From Bacillus sp. FJAT-29790 (GTDB taxonomy: Bacteria; Bacillota; Bacilli; Bacillales; Cytobacillaceae), in assembly GCF_019039215.1 (NCBI RefSeq), contig NZ_JAHNZZ010000001.1, positions 211,656 through 254,035 of the forward strand: 42,380 nucleotides of DNA, written 5' to 3'. The first letter of the stretch is position 1; every line of letters begins with the position of its first letter. Of the stretch, positions 25,659 to 33,714 are shown piece by piece. The translations under genes and the position numbers were made by a program. A model generated the notes under the pieces. That model was not told where the DNA came from and did no database searches. It saw only the letters and a program-made list of their open reading frames with translations.

Positions 25659-27156
25659 ATATCCAGTTCTCGATCTATATGAAATGGAGGATGCAGAAGT
25701 AGCTGTATTTTTATTGAATTCAGCTGCAGAAACGGCAAAGGATGTCGTCGATAACCTCCGAAAAAAAGGGGTCAAAGCAGGTGTTATCAGTCCAAACATC
25801 ATTCGTCCTTTTCCGGCAAAGGAAATTCGGGAAGCGTTGAAAAATGTTAAATCATTGCTAATTGGGGAACGTGCTGATTCTTATGGCGGAAATGGGCCGA
25901 ACCTAACCCATGAAGTGAAATCTGCTCTGCAGGAGGACCATGAAAACAAAACGATCGTCCAAAGCCGCGTGTTTGGCCTTGGAGGAAAAGATTTTTATGC
26001 TGATGATGCGGAGACTTTCTTTAGTGACGCGATAGATGCAATGGAAAAGGGCTATGCCGAGAAACCTTTTGATTATTTTGGGCATGTCCCAGGGAATAAT
26101 GGGCAGACCCTTGCACCAGTTATTGTACCTCAGCATGGAGAAATCTATAATTCAGGCTTAATTCATGTTGAAAAAGACGAAGAAACAAACAAGTTAAAAG
26201 TGAAAATTCCCCCATTACGGGCACTTACCACAAAACCAAAACGGATTGCTTCGGGCCATGGAGCTTGCCCTGGATGTGGTATATTCACAGGTCTTGAGTT
26301 ATTCTTTAAAGGCATTGAAGGCGATATCGTTGTGTTGTTCCAAACAGGTTGCGCATATGTAACAACGACAGCTTATCCATATTCTTCACATAAACAAACG
26401 ATGATTCATAATCTGTTCCAGAATGGAGCCGCAACACTATCAGGTACTTTGGAAGCCTTTTTAGAATTAAAGGAACGTGGAGAAATCAATGTTTCTGATG
26501 ATGCAACATTTGTAATGGTTACAGGTGACGGCGGTATGGACATCGGGATGGGCTCTGCGATCGGCACAGCCTTAAGAAACCATAAACTGATTATGCTCGA
26601 ATATGATAATGAAGGTTATATGAATACAGGATCGCAAATGTCCTACTCGACACCAAAGGGACATATGACAAGTACGAGCAATGTCGGACGGGCGCAAAAA
26701 GGAAAAGGCTTCCACCATAAGGATACAGCGCAAATCATGGCTGCAACGAACATCCCTTACGTATTTACTGGAGCTGAAGCGTTCCCGCAAGATTTAATAA
26801 AGAAAGCGGCCAAGGCCCAGTGGTATGCACAAAATGTTGGCACTGTATACGGGAAAATTCTGATTACATGTCCGCTAAACTGGAAGTCTGATGACCGTTA
26901 CGGAGAGAAAATTATCGAGGCTGCTGTCAACACCTGCTTCTTCCCGCTTTATGAGGTTGAAGAAGGAACAACAACGATTACTTATCATCCGGAAGAAAAG
27001 AAAAAGAGAGTTCCTCTCTCTGAATGGTTGAAATATATGGGGAAAACCAAACATTTATTAAAAGAAGAAAATCGAGAATTGTTTGCTGAAATGGAAGAAG
27101 AAATAGAAATGAGATGGCAGCGTTTGAATGCCAAACATGAAAATCCATATCTGTAA
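25630..27156 (+). CDS. 2-oxoacid:ferredoxin oxidoreductase alpha C-terminus fused to beta subunit (frameshifted)
   Basis: The reading frame carries the alpha C-terminal domain (SGREYPVLDLYEMEDAE to PFDYFGHVPG, about the first 155 residues) and runs with no stop or ribosome binding site into a complete beta subunit. The beta part has GHGACPGCGIFTG and the thiamine-diphosphate motif GDGGMDIGMGSAIGTALRN followed by DNEGYMNTGSQMS. The natural product would be a single alpha-beta chain of about 764 aa with the upstream frame. The start given (ATG 25630) is only nominal: it lies on the duplicated GCAAAAG and has no good ribosome binding site, so efficient independent translation is doubtful. Confidence 0.85.
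   Translation: MQKAKVSGREYPVLDLYEMEDAEVAVFLLNSAAETAKDVVDNLRKKGVKAGVISPNIIRPFPAKEIREALKNVKSLLIGERADSYGGNGPNLTHEVKSALQEDHENKTIVQSRVFGLGGKDFYADDAETFFSDAIDAMEKGYAEKPFDYFGHVPGNNGQTLAPVIVPQHGEIYNSGLIHVEKDEETNKLKVKIPPLRALTTKPKRIASGHGACPGCGIFTGLELFFKGIEGDIVVLFQTGCAYVTTTAYPYSSHKQTMIHNLFQNGAATLSGTLEAFLELKERGEINVSDDATFVMVTGDGGMDIGMGSAIGTALRNHKLIMLEYDNEGYMNTGSQMSYSTPKGHMTSTSNVGRAQKGKGFHHKDTAQIMAATNIPYVFTGAEAFPQDLIKKAAKAQWYAQNVGTVYGKILITCPLNWKSDDRYGEKIIEAAVNTCFFPLYEVEEGTTTITYHPEEKKKRVPLSEWLKYMGKTKHLLKEENRELFAEMEEEIEMRWQRLNAKHENPYL
25632..25645 (+). repeat. 7-bp tandem duplication causing the frameshift
   Basis: GCAAAAG is repeated head to tail. With one copy the codons read GCA AAA GTC TCA GGC, which joins the two halves of the alpha subunit exactly. 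With two copies the frame shifts by one and meets TGA at 25656. Confidence 0.95.
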
Positions 27157-27161
27157 CAAGG

Positions 27162-27195
27162 AAAAGCAAAGTACACTTGTGTACTTTGCTTTTTT
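27162..27195 (+). terminator. Terminator of the ferredoxin oxidoreductase operon
   Basis: AAAGCAAAGTACAC pairs with GTGTACTTTGCTTT, followed by T residues, just after the stop codon. From here to 27718 the only content is the repeat at 27322-27522. Confidence 0.9.
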
Positions 27196-27321
27196 AATAT
27201 TGGCATTGTTAAATAATGCAATTTTGATAGAGGATTCGTATCCGAATCGTAAACTTTGCAAAATAGAACCTGAAAATTTGCGAATAGATTGCAGAAACTT
27301 GCAAAGATATTTTTTTAAAAA

Positions 27322-27522
27322 TGCCGTTTTCTAAAAGATTGTTGCTTTTATCACCAATGAAAACGGTGAGTGGATTGGAGCGGAAGGCACTTGACTCCTG
27401 CGGGAGACAGAGGAAAAGTCGAGACCCCGCAGACGGAACGTCGAGGAGGCTCGACTTCCTCCCCGCGGAAAGCAACGGGCATTGTTTATTCCCGATAACA
27501 ACAAACTCTACGAAACAGCCTT
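27322..27522 (+). repeat. Second complete MITE-like palindromic repeat
   Basis: The left end TGCCGTTTTCTAAAAGATTG is degenerate. The right end ACTCTACGAAACAGCCTT matches the family. The core GATTGGAGCGGAAGGCACTTG and the CTCCCCGCGGAAAGCAA block are conserved. The second palindrome arm (CAAGTGCCC in the 9664 copy) is replaced by CAACGGGCATTG, so this copy pairs less well. It lies in an intergenic stretch and carries no true gene. Confidence 0.82.
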
Positions 27523-27718
27523 AAGAAAAGAATAGCAGGCAAAAGCGCTAAATAGTAATCTGATTAAATAAAAGAATTTCGAAATGGAAACTATCCCTTT
27601 TAATGTATATTTGTTTCAACTATAATTAAATAAAAAAATAGTAAAAATGTTAGATGTGATTATTTACTTTTGGTTCTATCGAATTATAACGAGTTAACAT
27701 ATCGGGGGAGGATATAGA

Positions 27719-29521
27719 ATGAAAGGGGTAAAAAAGTCACGAGTGAAGAAGAAGGTAAAGAAACCAAACGAACTGTCAATAGAGAAAAGGCCTAAAAAGC
27801 GAGTAAGCTCGTTAGCCAATTTAAATCTTTGGAAAAAGTTGAAACTCGGCCAGAAATATGGTGTCGCATTATTCGTAACCATTGGTCTATTTACGATTTC
27901 AACAATTATTACTTTTGTGCTTTTAGACATTGCCAATACAAAAATGGAAATCGTGGAAGAGACTGGTGACCGAGCAATCAAGATTACTGAAGCAACTGCT
28001 GTTTTTCATCAAAAAGGGAGTATAATCGGGAACTATATTATTGATCCAACGCCAAAACATTTAAGCACTTTTGATAATCTTACTGAGCAACTCAATGCAC
28101 TGAAGAGCAAGATAACACCTGCTTTAACTTCATCAGAAATGAAACAATTATTTTACGAAATTGACGATAATGATAAGCAAATTACTGCTTTGTTTCACGA
28201 AGTAATCGCGCCAGAAGTAAAGCGTCAAAATATTAGTGGATATCGGATTGGTAAGATGAATGCAGATACTCGTATTACTCGAACCGTAATACAATTAGAA
28301 ACATTAGGTGATCAGCTGAAAAATGAACAAAAAAGTGCCGTATTTGGTGCTAAATCGGGATTAATTTCAACATTAATTGTTCTAGGCGTCTCCATCGTTA
28401 TCTCGGCAGCCTTAGGCATCGTCAGCATCCTATTCATTGGAAAAATTATTTCCAAACAACTCGGTCAAGTTGTTCATCTTTCAAATGAAATAGCTGCTGG
28501 AAATCTACACGTTCAAACAATCGAAATTGATGGACAAGATGAAATAGCTGAATTAAGCAAAGCAACGAATACTATGAAAGAAAATTTGCAAATAATGATA
28601 CAGGAAATTTCAGCTGTTTCTCGAAATGTAACCGAACAGAGCGGTGAATTAACGATTGCTGCGAATGAAGTAAAGGCAGCTAGCCAGCAAGGAGCTTCGA
28701 CAATGCAGGAGCTTGCAAGCGGAGCTGAAGAACAGGCCAACTCTGCCACAGGACTTGCCAGAATGATGGACGAATATTTGGTAAAAGTCGAACGAGCTAC
28801 GAAAAGTGGTTCAATCATTCAGACTGCCTCAAATGAAGTATTATCAATGACAAAAATAGGCGACACACTTATGCGAGAATCCCAAGAACAGATGGCCATC
28901 ATTAATGAGATAATGAAAACATCGGTTGAGCGCGTGAACGGTCTCGATGAGCAGACAAAACAAATCACTACGCTTGTTAAAGTCATTCATGAAATTGCTG
29001 GTCAAACGAATTTGCTTGCATTAAATGCAACGATTGAAGCAGCGAGGGCTGGGGAGCATGGAAGAGGGTTCGCAGTGGTCGCTGACGAGGTTCGTAAACT
29101 TGCTGAGCAAGTATCCTTTTCAGTTGCAGATATTACGACCATTGTAAAGGGTATTCAAACGGAGTCAAATCATGTTGTATCTTCCTTGCAGACAGGATAT
29201 TCCCAAGTTGAAAAAGGGACAGGACAGATTCAGTTGACAGGTGAGACATTTAAAAAGATTTATGAGGCTGTTAATCTTATGTCCATAAATGTGAATGACA
29301 TATCTACGAACCTAGCGGATGTTGCTGACAGCTCGGCTGTTATGAATCAATCGATTGAAAATATTGCAGCCGTTTCAGAGCAATCGGCTGCCGGCATTGA
29401 ACAGACAAGCGCAGCCATTACTCAAACGAACCATTCAATGGAGGAAATTTCTGATAATGTTCAGTCTTTATCAAGTCTGGCTGACCAAATGAATACGATG
29501 ATTTCCAGATTCAAACTTTAA
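27719..29521 (+). CDS. Methyl-accepting chemotaxis protein
   Basis: This is a 600-aa chemoreceptor. A basic cytoplasmic leader of about 45 residues, longer than usual, precedes membrane helix 1 (about 47-69). An extracellular helical sensor of about 140 residues follows, then helix 2 (about 214-240), a HAMP domain and the cytoplasmic signalling domain with the invariant hairpin tip [20 protein letters not shown]. It would report an unknown signal to CheA/CheW. GGGGGAGG precedes the ATG. The gene is alone; no chemotaxis or flagellar genes are nearby, and no SigD promoter is clear. The sensor domain gives no ligand clue. Confidence 0.93.
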   Translation: MKGVKKSRVKKKVKKPNELSIEKRPKKRVSSLANLNLWKKLKLGQKYGVALFVTIGLFTISTIITFVLLDIANTKMEIVEETGDRAIKITEATAVFHQKGSIIGNYIIDPTPKHLSTFDNLTEQLNALKSKITPALTSSEMKQLFYEIDDNDKQITALFHEVIAPEVKRQNISGYRIGKMNADTRITRTVIQLETLGDQLKNEQKSAVFGAKSGLISTLIVLGVSIVISAALGIVSILFIGKIISKQLGQVVHLSNEIAAGNLHVQTIEIDGQDEIAELSKATNTMKENLQIMIQEISAVSRNVTEQSGELTIAANEVKAASQQGASTMQELASGAEEQANSATGLARMMDEYLVKVERATKSGSIIQTASNEVLSMTKIGDTLMRESQEQMAIINEIMKTSVERVNGLDEQTKQITTLVKVIHEIAGQTNLLALNATIEAARAGEHGRGFAVVADEVRKLAEQVSFSVADITTIVKGIQTESNHVVSSLQTGYSQVEKGTGQIQLTGETFKKIYEAVNLMSINVNDISTNLADVADSSAVMNQSIENIAAVSEQSAAGIEQTSAAITQTNHSMEEISDNVQSLSSLADQMNTMISRFKL

Positions 29522-29561
29522 CTTTATTCAGCAGAAGTCTCCCGCTTCTAAAAGTGTAGAG

Positions 29562-29768
29562 ATGAATGCAAAAAGGTATCCAATTCAGTGGGGGTTCAAT
29601 CCTTGGCTGAATAAAGTTAAGCCTCCGGCAGATGCCTCAGATTTTATAAAGGAATTTATCGAGCAAGCTAAGGTAAAAAACTGGGCGCAAATACGCCAAG
29701 GCGAATTTGATATAAAGGGGTGGGGGCAGTGGCCAAGCGGAAATACTCGATATGTGAAACGCCCTTAG
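29562..29768 (+). CDS. Hypothetical 68-aa protein overlapping ogt
   Basis: This open frame of 68 codons is rich in Trp, Lys and Pro (QWGFNPWLNKV, then QARVKNW-like and GWGQWPSG segments). I do not recognise a family. It overlaps the next gene by about 40 bases. No strong ribosome binding site precedes its ATG. Bases 29641-29722, within it, recur in decayed form after ogt (30251-30331), where the frame is broken, which argues that the segment was once coding or is a duplicated flank. Treat as uncertain. Confidence 0.4.
   Translation: MNAKRYPIQWGFNPWLNKVKPPADASDFIKEFIEQAKVKNWAQIRQGEFDIKGWGQWPSGNTRYVKRP
29641..29722 (+). repeat. Direct repeat left of ogt
   Basis: About 80 bases are nearly the same as 30251-30331; blocks such as CGAGCAAGCTAAGGTAA and CAAATACGCCAAG are shared in the same order and orientation. 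The pair brackets the ogt coding region, about 610 bases apart. Confidence 0.88.
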
Positions 29769-30250
29769 GTGACATCTACATGGTGGTTAACGATGATATA
29801 CTTGCGGCTGTCTATATAGGTAAAGATGATTTTTTGAAAATGGAAAAAGTTGATGAATTAATTCCAGATAAAGAAGATCACCTATTAAAAGAAGGCGTGA
29901 AGCAGATTATCGAATATTTTAATGGGACGAGACGACAATTTAATCTTCCAATTGAACCTCGAGGGACGAGTTTTCAAGAAGCAGTCTGGAAAGAACTATG
30001 CGATATTCCATTCGGCGAAACGAGAAGCTACCAGGATATTGCCAGCCAAATTGGCAATCCGAAAGCTGTAAGGGCGATAGGGCAGGCAAATAAAGCAAAT
30101 AATCTCCCGCTTGTCATTCCATGTCATAGGGTTATCGGGAAGAACCAAAGCCTTACCGGATATGCTGGAACTCGTACGGATATAAAAGAAAAACTGCTTA
30201 ATTTGGAAGGGGCAGTTTATAAGCCTTCTGTTGGGAAGGGTAGCCTTTAA
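29729..30250 (+). CDS. ogt: Methylated-DNA--protein-cysteine S-methyltransferase (Ogt/AGT)
   Basis: This is a suicide DNA-repair enzyme that moves the methyl group from O6-methylguanine to its own cysteine. The 173-aa product has the active site LVIPCHRVIG with Cys132, the helix-turn-helix region SYQDIASQIGNPKAVRAIGQ and the arginine finger within it, and the C-terminal GYAGTR segment. GTG 29729 is favoured because AAGGGG sits eight bases upstream; GTG 29720 is an alternative that adds three residues. It follows the 68-codon frame and is bounded by 80-base direct repeats. Confidence 0.92.
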   Translation: MAKRKYSICETPLGDIYMVVNDDILAAVYIGKDDFLKMEKVDELIPDKEDHLLKEGVKQIIEYFNGTRRQFNLPIEPRGTSFQEAVWKELCDIPFGETRSYQDIASQIGNPKAVRAIGQANKANNLPLVIPCHRVIGKNQSLTGYAGTRTDIKEKLLNLEGAVYKPSVGKGSL

Positions 30251-30331
30251 ATTTTTTAAAGGAATTATCGAGCAAGCTAAGGTAATAATCTGGGTGCAAA
30301 TACGCCAAGATGAATTTGATATAGAGGGTCA
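30251..30331 (+). repeat. Direct repeat right of ogt (decayed copy)
   Basis: This matches 29641-29722 with scattered substitutions and a one-base deletion in the GGAATTATCGAG block. The frame corresponding to the 68-aa protein is interrupted. It begins directly at the ogt stop codon. The following stretch to 30422 holds no gene. Confidence 0.88.
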
Positions 30332-30422
30332 GTAGTTAATGCTTGAAATAGCGAATAATTGAGAAAAGAGCAGGACAAGCCTACCGAAACCTTAATTCGG
30401 GCAATAATTCCTTCACTTAACT

Positions 30423-30457
30423 CTAAAAGCCTCTTTATTTGCGAAAGAGGCTTTTAG
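30423..30457. terminator. Hairpin between converging ogt and mtnU
   Basis: CTAAAAGCCTCTT pairs with AAGAGGCTTTTAG around a short loop. It lies between two convergent genes, so it can terminate both; the T/A-rich arms rather than a separate T-run supply the U-tract. Confidence 0.75.
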
Positions 30458-30480
30458 CAGTTGTAGAGAAAAAAGAATTC

Positions 30481-31266
30481 TTAATTATAAAACTCTGGCC
30501 TTCGATCAGAAAAGATGGGGATCATTTGACGAACATCCTTCACCATATCCAGGTCTATTTCTTCTTGTAAGATTTCCTCCGCTTCTGATGCTTCAGCAAT
30601 TACTTCTCCCCAAGGATCAATGATCATCGAATGGCCGGCAAAATGATTGTTTGAATCCGAACCTGCACGGTTGCATGCAATGATATAGCACTGATTTTCG
30701 ATCGCTCGTGCGATTAAAAGGGAACGCCAGTGGAAAAGGCGGGTAAGCGGCCATTCAGCCACAACAAATACCGCTTCTGCACCCTCGGTCGTATGCGCTC
30801 GAACCCACTCAGGGAAACGAATATCATAGCAAATTAAGCCAGCGAATAATCGGTTTTCCAGTGAAAATAAACCCTTTTTCTCCCCTGCGGTTAAGTATAA
30901 ATGTTCATCCATTAGCTTAAATAAATGGAGCTTGCTGTAAAGGTGAACAGTTTCACCACTTTTGTTAACAATGGGCATTGTATTTAAGAAACCGTTTTCC
31001 GTTTTATTAGCAACGGATCCGCCAACAATATGAACATTATTTAGACTAGCTTGTTCTTGAAGAAAATCCAGACTGTTTAAAGCATTTTCATCAGCGATCT
31101 CATCCAATCTTGTTAAATCATATCCTGTTGTCCATAATTCAGGCAGGACCAAAATATCGGGATTACTCTGAGAAGCTTCAATGATTCGTTTTTTTACTGT
31201 ATCAAAGTTCTGCTGTGGATCACCAAATGCAATATCCATTTGCAGACATGCTATTTTCAATTTCAC
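30481..31266 (-). CDS. mtnU: Carbon-nitrogen hydrolase, omega-amidase-like (MtnU)
   Basis: This is a 261-aa nitrilase-superfamily enzyme with the full Glu43-Lys112-Cys146 triad: LPELWTTGYD, YSKLHLF and GLICYDIRFPEW. GTG 31266 is chosen because GGAGGGAT lies upstream; the longer frame from 31293 would swallow that site. The length fits B. subtilis MtnU. Omega-amidases hydrolyse 2-oxoglutaramate, the product left when a glutamine transaminase aminates 4-methylthio-2-oxobutyrate in methionine salvage. The divergent neighbour is an MtnE-like aminotransferase, which supports the pairing. Other methionine salvage genes are absent from the window. Confidence 0.85.
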   Translation of the reverse strand: MKLKIACLQMDIAFGDPQQNFDTVKKRIIEASQSNPDILVLPELWTTGYDLTRLDEIADENALNSLDFLQEQASLNNVHIVGGSVANKTENGFLNTMPIVNKSGETVHLYSKLHLFKLMDEHLYLTAGEKKGLFSLENRLFAGLICYDIRFPEWVRAHTTEGAEAVFVVAEWPLTRLFHWRSLLIARAIENQCYIIACNRAGSDSNNHFAGHSMIIDPWGEVIAEASEAEEILQEEIDLDMVKDVRQMIPIFSDRRPEFYN

Positions 31267-31444
31267 CTTTATCCCTCCGTCTATGTGTATCATTATCCTA
31301 TATGATAGAATGATAGAGGATAAAATTCAATATTCGAAAAAAATATCTTTACAATTTTCCAAAAACGTACTATCATCTTTGACTAGTTTTTGATTATTTT
31401 ATTTTTTGGCCTTGTTAATGGATAATGTTGATAAATGCATATTA

Positions 31445-31530
31445 GCGGGGCAATTTTGCCTGGAGAGAGCCTTTTTTGCGAATGCAAAACCCGCCTCTCG
31501 GAAGGTAAATCGAACCCGCGACTAGATCAC
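31445..31530 (+). other. Candidate structured leader upstream of the aminotransferase gene
   Basis: Three stems can be drawn: GGCAA/TTGCC (about 31450-31461), GAGAG...CTCTC enclosing TTTTGC-GAAT-GCAAAA, and GCGGG (31445-31449). The last can pair either with CCCGC at 31490-31494 or with CCCGC at 31515-31519. Alternative pairing of one arm with two partners is what a switching leader would show. It does not match the S-box, T-box, lysine, purine or guanidine riboswitch signatures I know. The rest of 31267-31575 is AT-rich and otherwise featureless. Confidence 0.35.
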
Positions 31531-31575
31531 AATATTGTTTAACAGCGCCTATATTTGAAAAGCAGGTGGAAATAG

Positions 31576-32748
31576 ATGAAGAATTATCCGCAGTCAGATT
31601 TATTAAAACGTTTACCGAAGCAGTTTTTTGCTTCGCTTGTAGCTAAAGTCGGGGAGCATCTTGAACAAGGACATGACATCATTAATCTTGGGCAAGGGAA
31701 CCCTGATCAGCCTACACCAGAACATATCGTCAAAAGTCTTCAGCTTGCTGCTGAAAATCCAATCAATCATAAATATTCTCCTTTTCAAGGTTATCGATAT
31801 TTAAAAGAAGCTGCTGCTGAATTTTACAAAAGAGAATATGGAGTAGAAGTCGACCCTGATAAAGAAGTGGCAATTTTGTTTGGCGGAAAGGCAGGATTAG
31901 TTGAACTTCCGCAATGTCTATTGAATCCGGGTGAGACTGTTCTTGTTCCTGACCCGGGATATCCAGATTATTGGTCGGGAGTTGAACTGGCGAAGGCGAA
32001 AATGGTGACGATGCCTCTAAGGGAAGAAAATAACTTTTTGCCGGAATTTGATGAGCTGAACGCGGAAGACCTCGACGCTGCAAAGCTGATGTTTTTAAAT
32101 TACCCGAACAATCCAACAGGAGCTGTTGCTACAAAGGACTTTTTCAGTAAAACGGTTGAATTGGGGAGAAAGCATGATATTTGTATTGTCCATGATTTTG
32201 CCTATGGAGCGATTGGCTTTGATGACAAGAAACCCGTGAGCTTTTTACAGACTGAAGGGGCAAAAGAGGTTGGTATTGAAATCTATACGCTCTCAAAAAC
32301 ATATAATATGGCAGGCTGGCGCGTAGGATTTGCAGTAGGTAATCCAAGTGTAATCGCGGCGTTGAATCTTTTCCAAGACCATGTGTACGTCAGTTTATTC
32401 GGTGCTGTCCAGGAGGCAGCAGCAGCGGCGCTCACCGAGTCTCAGCAGTGTGTAAGGGAACTTAATGCTATGTATGAAAGCCGCAGAAATGTTCTCATAT
32501 CTGGTCTTCAGGAAATCGGCTGGGATGTCAAATCGCCAGAAGGCTCTTTTTTCGCTTGGTTAAAGGTGCCAGTAGACTTTACTTCTATGGAATTTGCTGA
32601 TTATTTGCTCGAAAAGGCTCATATCGTTGTGGCACCTGGAATTGGATTTGGTGAATGGGGAGAAGGTTTTGTTAGAGTTGGACTTTTGACATCAGAGGAA
32701 AGGTTAAAAGAAGCCATTCAGCGAATTGAACAGTTAAATTTATTTTGA
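31576..32748 (+). CDS. PLP-dependent aminotransferase, MtnE-like
   Basis: This is a 390-aa class I/II aminotransferase of fold type I. The PLP lysine is Lys241 in YTLSKTYNMAGWRVGF, with the conserved NYPNNPTG at about 175-182 and the C-terminal FVRVGLL containing the substrate-carboxylate Arg. GGTGG precedes the ATG. It is divergent from the omega-amidase gene, the same pairing seen for mtnE/mtnU (ykrV/ykrU) in B. subtilis, so a glutamine-dependent step regenerating methionine from its 2-oxo acid is likely. A more general role on aromatic or aliphatic amino acids cannot be excluded. Confidence 0.85.
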   Translation: MKNYPQSDLLKRLPKQFFASLVAKVGEHLEQGHDIINLGQGNPDQPTPEHIVKSLQLAAENPINHKYSPFQGYRYLKEAAAEFYKREYGVEVDPDKEVAILFGGKAGLVELPQCLLNPGETVLVPDPGYPDYWSGVELAKAKMVTMPLREENNFLPEFDELNAEDLDAAKLMFLNYPNNPTGAVATKDFFSKTVELGRKHDICIVHDFAYGAIGFDDKKPVSFLQTEGAKEVGIEIYTLSKTYNMAGWRVGFAVGNPSVIAALNLFQDHVYVSLFGAVQEAAAAALTESQQCVRELNAMYESRRNVLISGLQEIGWDVKSPEGSFFAWLKVPVDFTSMEFADYLLEKAHIVVAPGIGFGEWGEGFVRVGLLTSEERLKEAIQRIEQLNLF

Positions 32749-32820
32749 ATTAAATAATTTACAAATAGGGGAAATCCCAGTAATAATCCTTAATAATTTG
32801 AAAAATAAATAGCTAATCTT

Positions 32821-32859
32821 AAAATTCCCTTTGCCATTTAATTGGTGAAGGGATTTTTT
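32821..32859 (+). terminator. Terminator after the aminotransferase gene
   Basis: AAAATTCCCTT pairs with AAGGGATTTTTT around a 15-base loop, about 70 bases after the stop codon. Confidence 0.75.
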
Positions 32860-33181
32860 AGATCATAAGATTAGAATGGCTATTAGATTCTCGATTTTTG
32901 GAAAAATATAATTATTGTGATTCCTACTATAAATATAACATGAAATTTGGTAAAAAAACCAAATTAAGCACAATGAAAATGTTGAAGAAAACGATCAAAG
33001 TATGTCGAAATACCTATGTGAAAAACCTTGAAAACTGTCGATAAATTTAATTTTAGAAAAAAATTGTCTAATTTTGCGAATCTATTTACATTTATAGAAA
33101 TTCTTGTAATAATGCTTCAAGTGATCATTAATTTAATAGGAAAAAAACTATAGAATAAAGGATAGGATGGAGGAAGTACGG
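32860..33181. other. AT-rich intergenic region before spo0E
   Basis: These roughly 320 bases are strongly AT-rich and lack a credible gene on either strand. The ribosome binding site of the Spo0E-type gene lies at its end (GGAGGAAG, 33169-33176). No clear promoter or repeat was recognised. Confidence 0.5.
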
Positions 33182-33421
33182 GTGTGTCAAAAGGGCAAAA
33201 AAATGTTGACTCAAATTCAAGAAATGAGAGAAAAAATGATAGATTCAGCTGAAAAAAATGGATTTACGAGCGAGGATACAATCCGTTGCAGCCAAGAACT
33301 CGATCAATTAATTTTCGAGTATCAATGTATTTTACGACAAGATCAGGAGCGAAAGGAAGAAGTAAAGTTTTCCTTCAAGCAAATGATTATGGGTTGGCCA
33401 AAGCAAGTTATAGAAGCATAA
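33182..33421 (+). CDS. Spo0E-family sporulation aspartyl-phosphate phosphatase
   Basis: This is a small helical protein of 79 aa. The family signature SQELDQLIFEY is at about residues 38-48, following an amphipathic first helix (QIQEMREKMIDSAEKNG). Such proteins dephosphorylate phospho-Spo0A and delay sporulation. GTG 33182 is preferred because GGAGGAAG stands five bases upstream; ATG 33167 gives 84 aa but has a poor site, and ATG 33203 is a further option. It is monocistronic. It is one of several such paralogues usually present in Bacillaceae, so I do not equate it with a named B. subtilis gene. Confidence 0.88.
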   Translation: MCQKGKKMLTQIQEMREKMIDSAEKNGFTSEDTIRCSQELDQLIFEYQCILRQDQERKEEVKFSFKQMIMGWPKQVIEA

Positions 33422-33523
33422 AATCTGAAGGTCAAAAAAACAAATGGTTGCTATGCCATATTAACATGATGGTTATTATAACCAACAAATTGTTGAGACC
33501 GTTTCGGATTTTATTAGAGATGG

Positions 33524-33548
33524 TACATCACTTATATAGGGTGATGTA
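33524..33548 (+). terminator. Possible weak terminator after the Spo0E-type gene
   Basis: TACATCAC pairs with GTGATGTA around TTATATAGG and is followed by TTTCTATGTTTT. The T-run is interrupted and the hairpin is about 100 bases beyond the stop codon. It is the only plausible stop signal before the glycerate kinase gene. Confidence 0.45.
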
Positions 33549-33714
33549 TTTCTATGTTTTATAAGATTCTATATTATCCATTTTTTACTGCAACAAAAAA
33601 GTATATGATTCACAATAACTAATAAAAAAAGGATTCTTTGAAAATGTTATTATTCCCTTGTTGATTTATATCGGAATTATATAAAATTTTATTCAGAGAG
33701 GAGAGGTGCTTATT

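Noticed and set aside
31267..31575. SAM-I riboswitch upstream of the MtnE-like aminotransferase
   Set aside because: The S-box core motifs are absent; only an unassigned structured segment is present.
33286..33564. Second frame overlapping the Spo0E-type gene
   Set aside because: It starts inside the Spo0E frame with no ribosome binding site and shows no family features.
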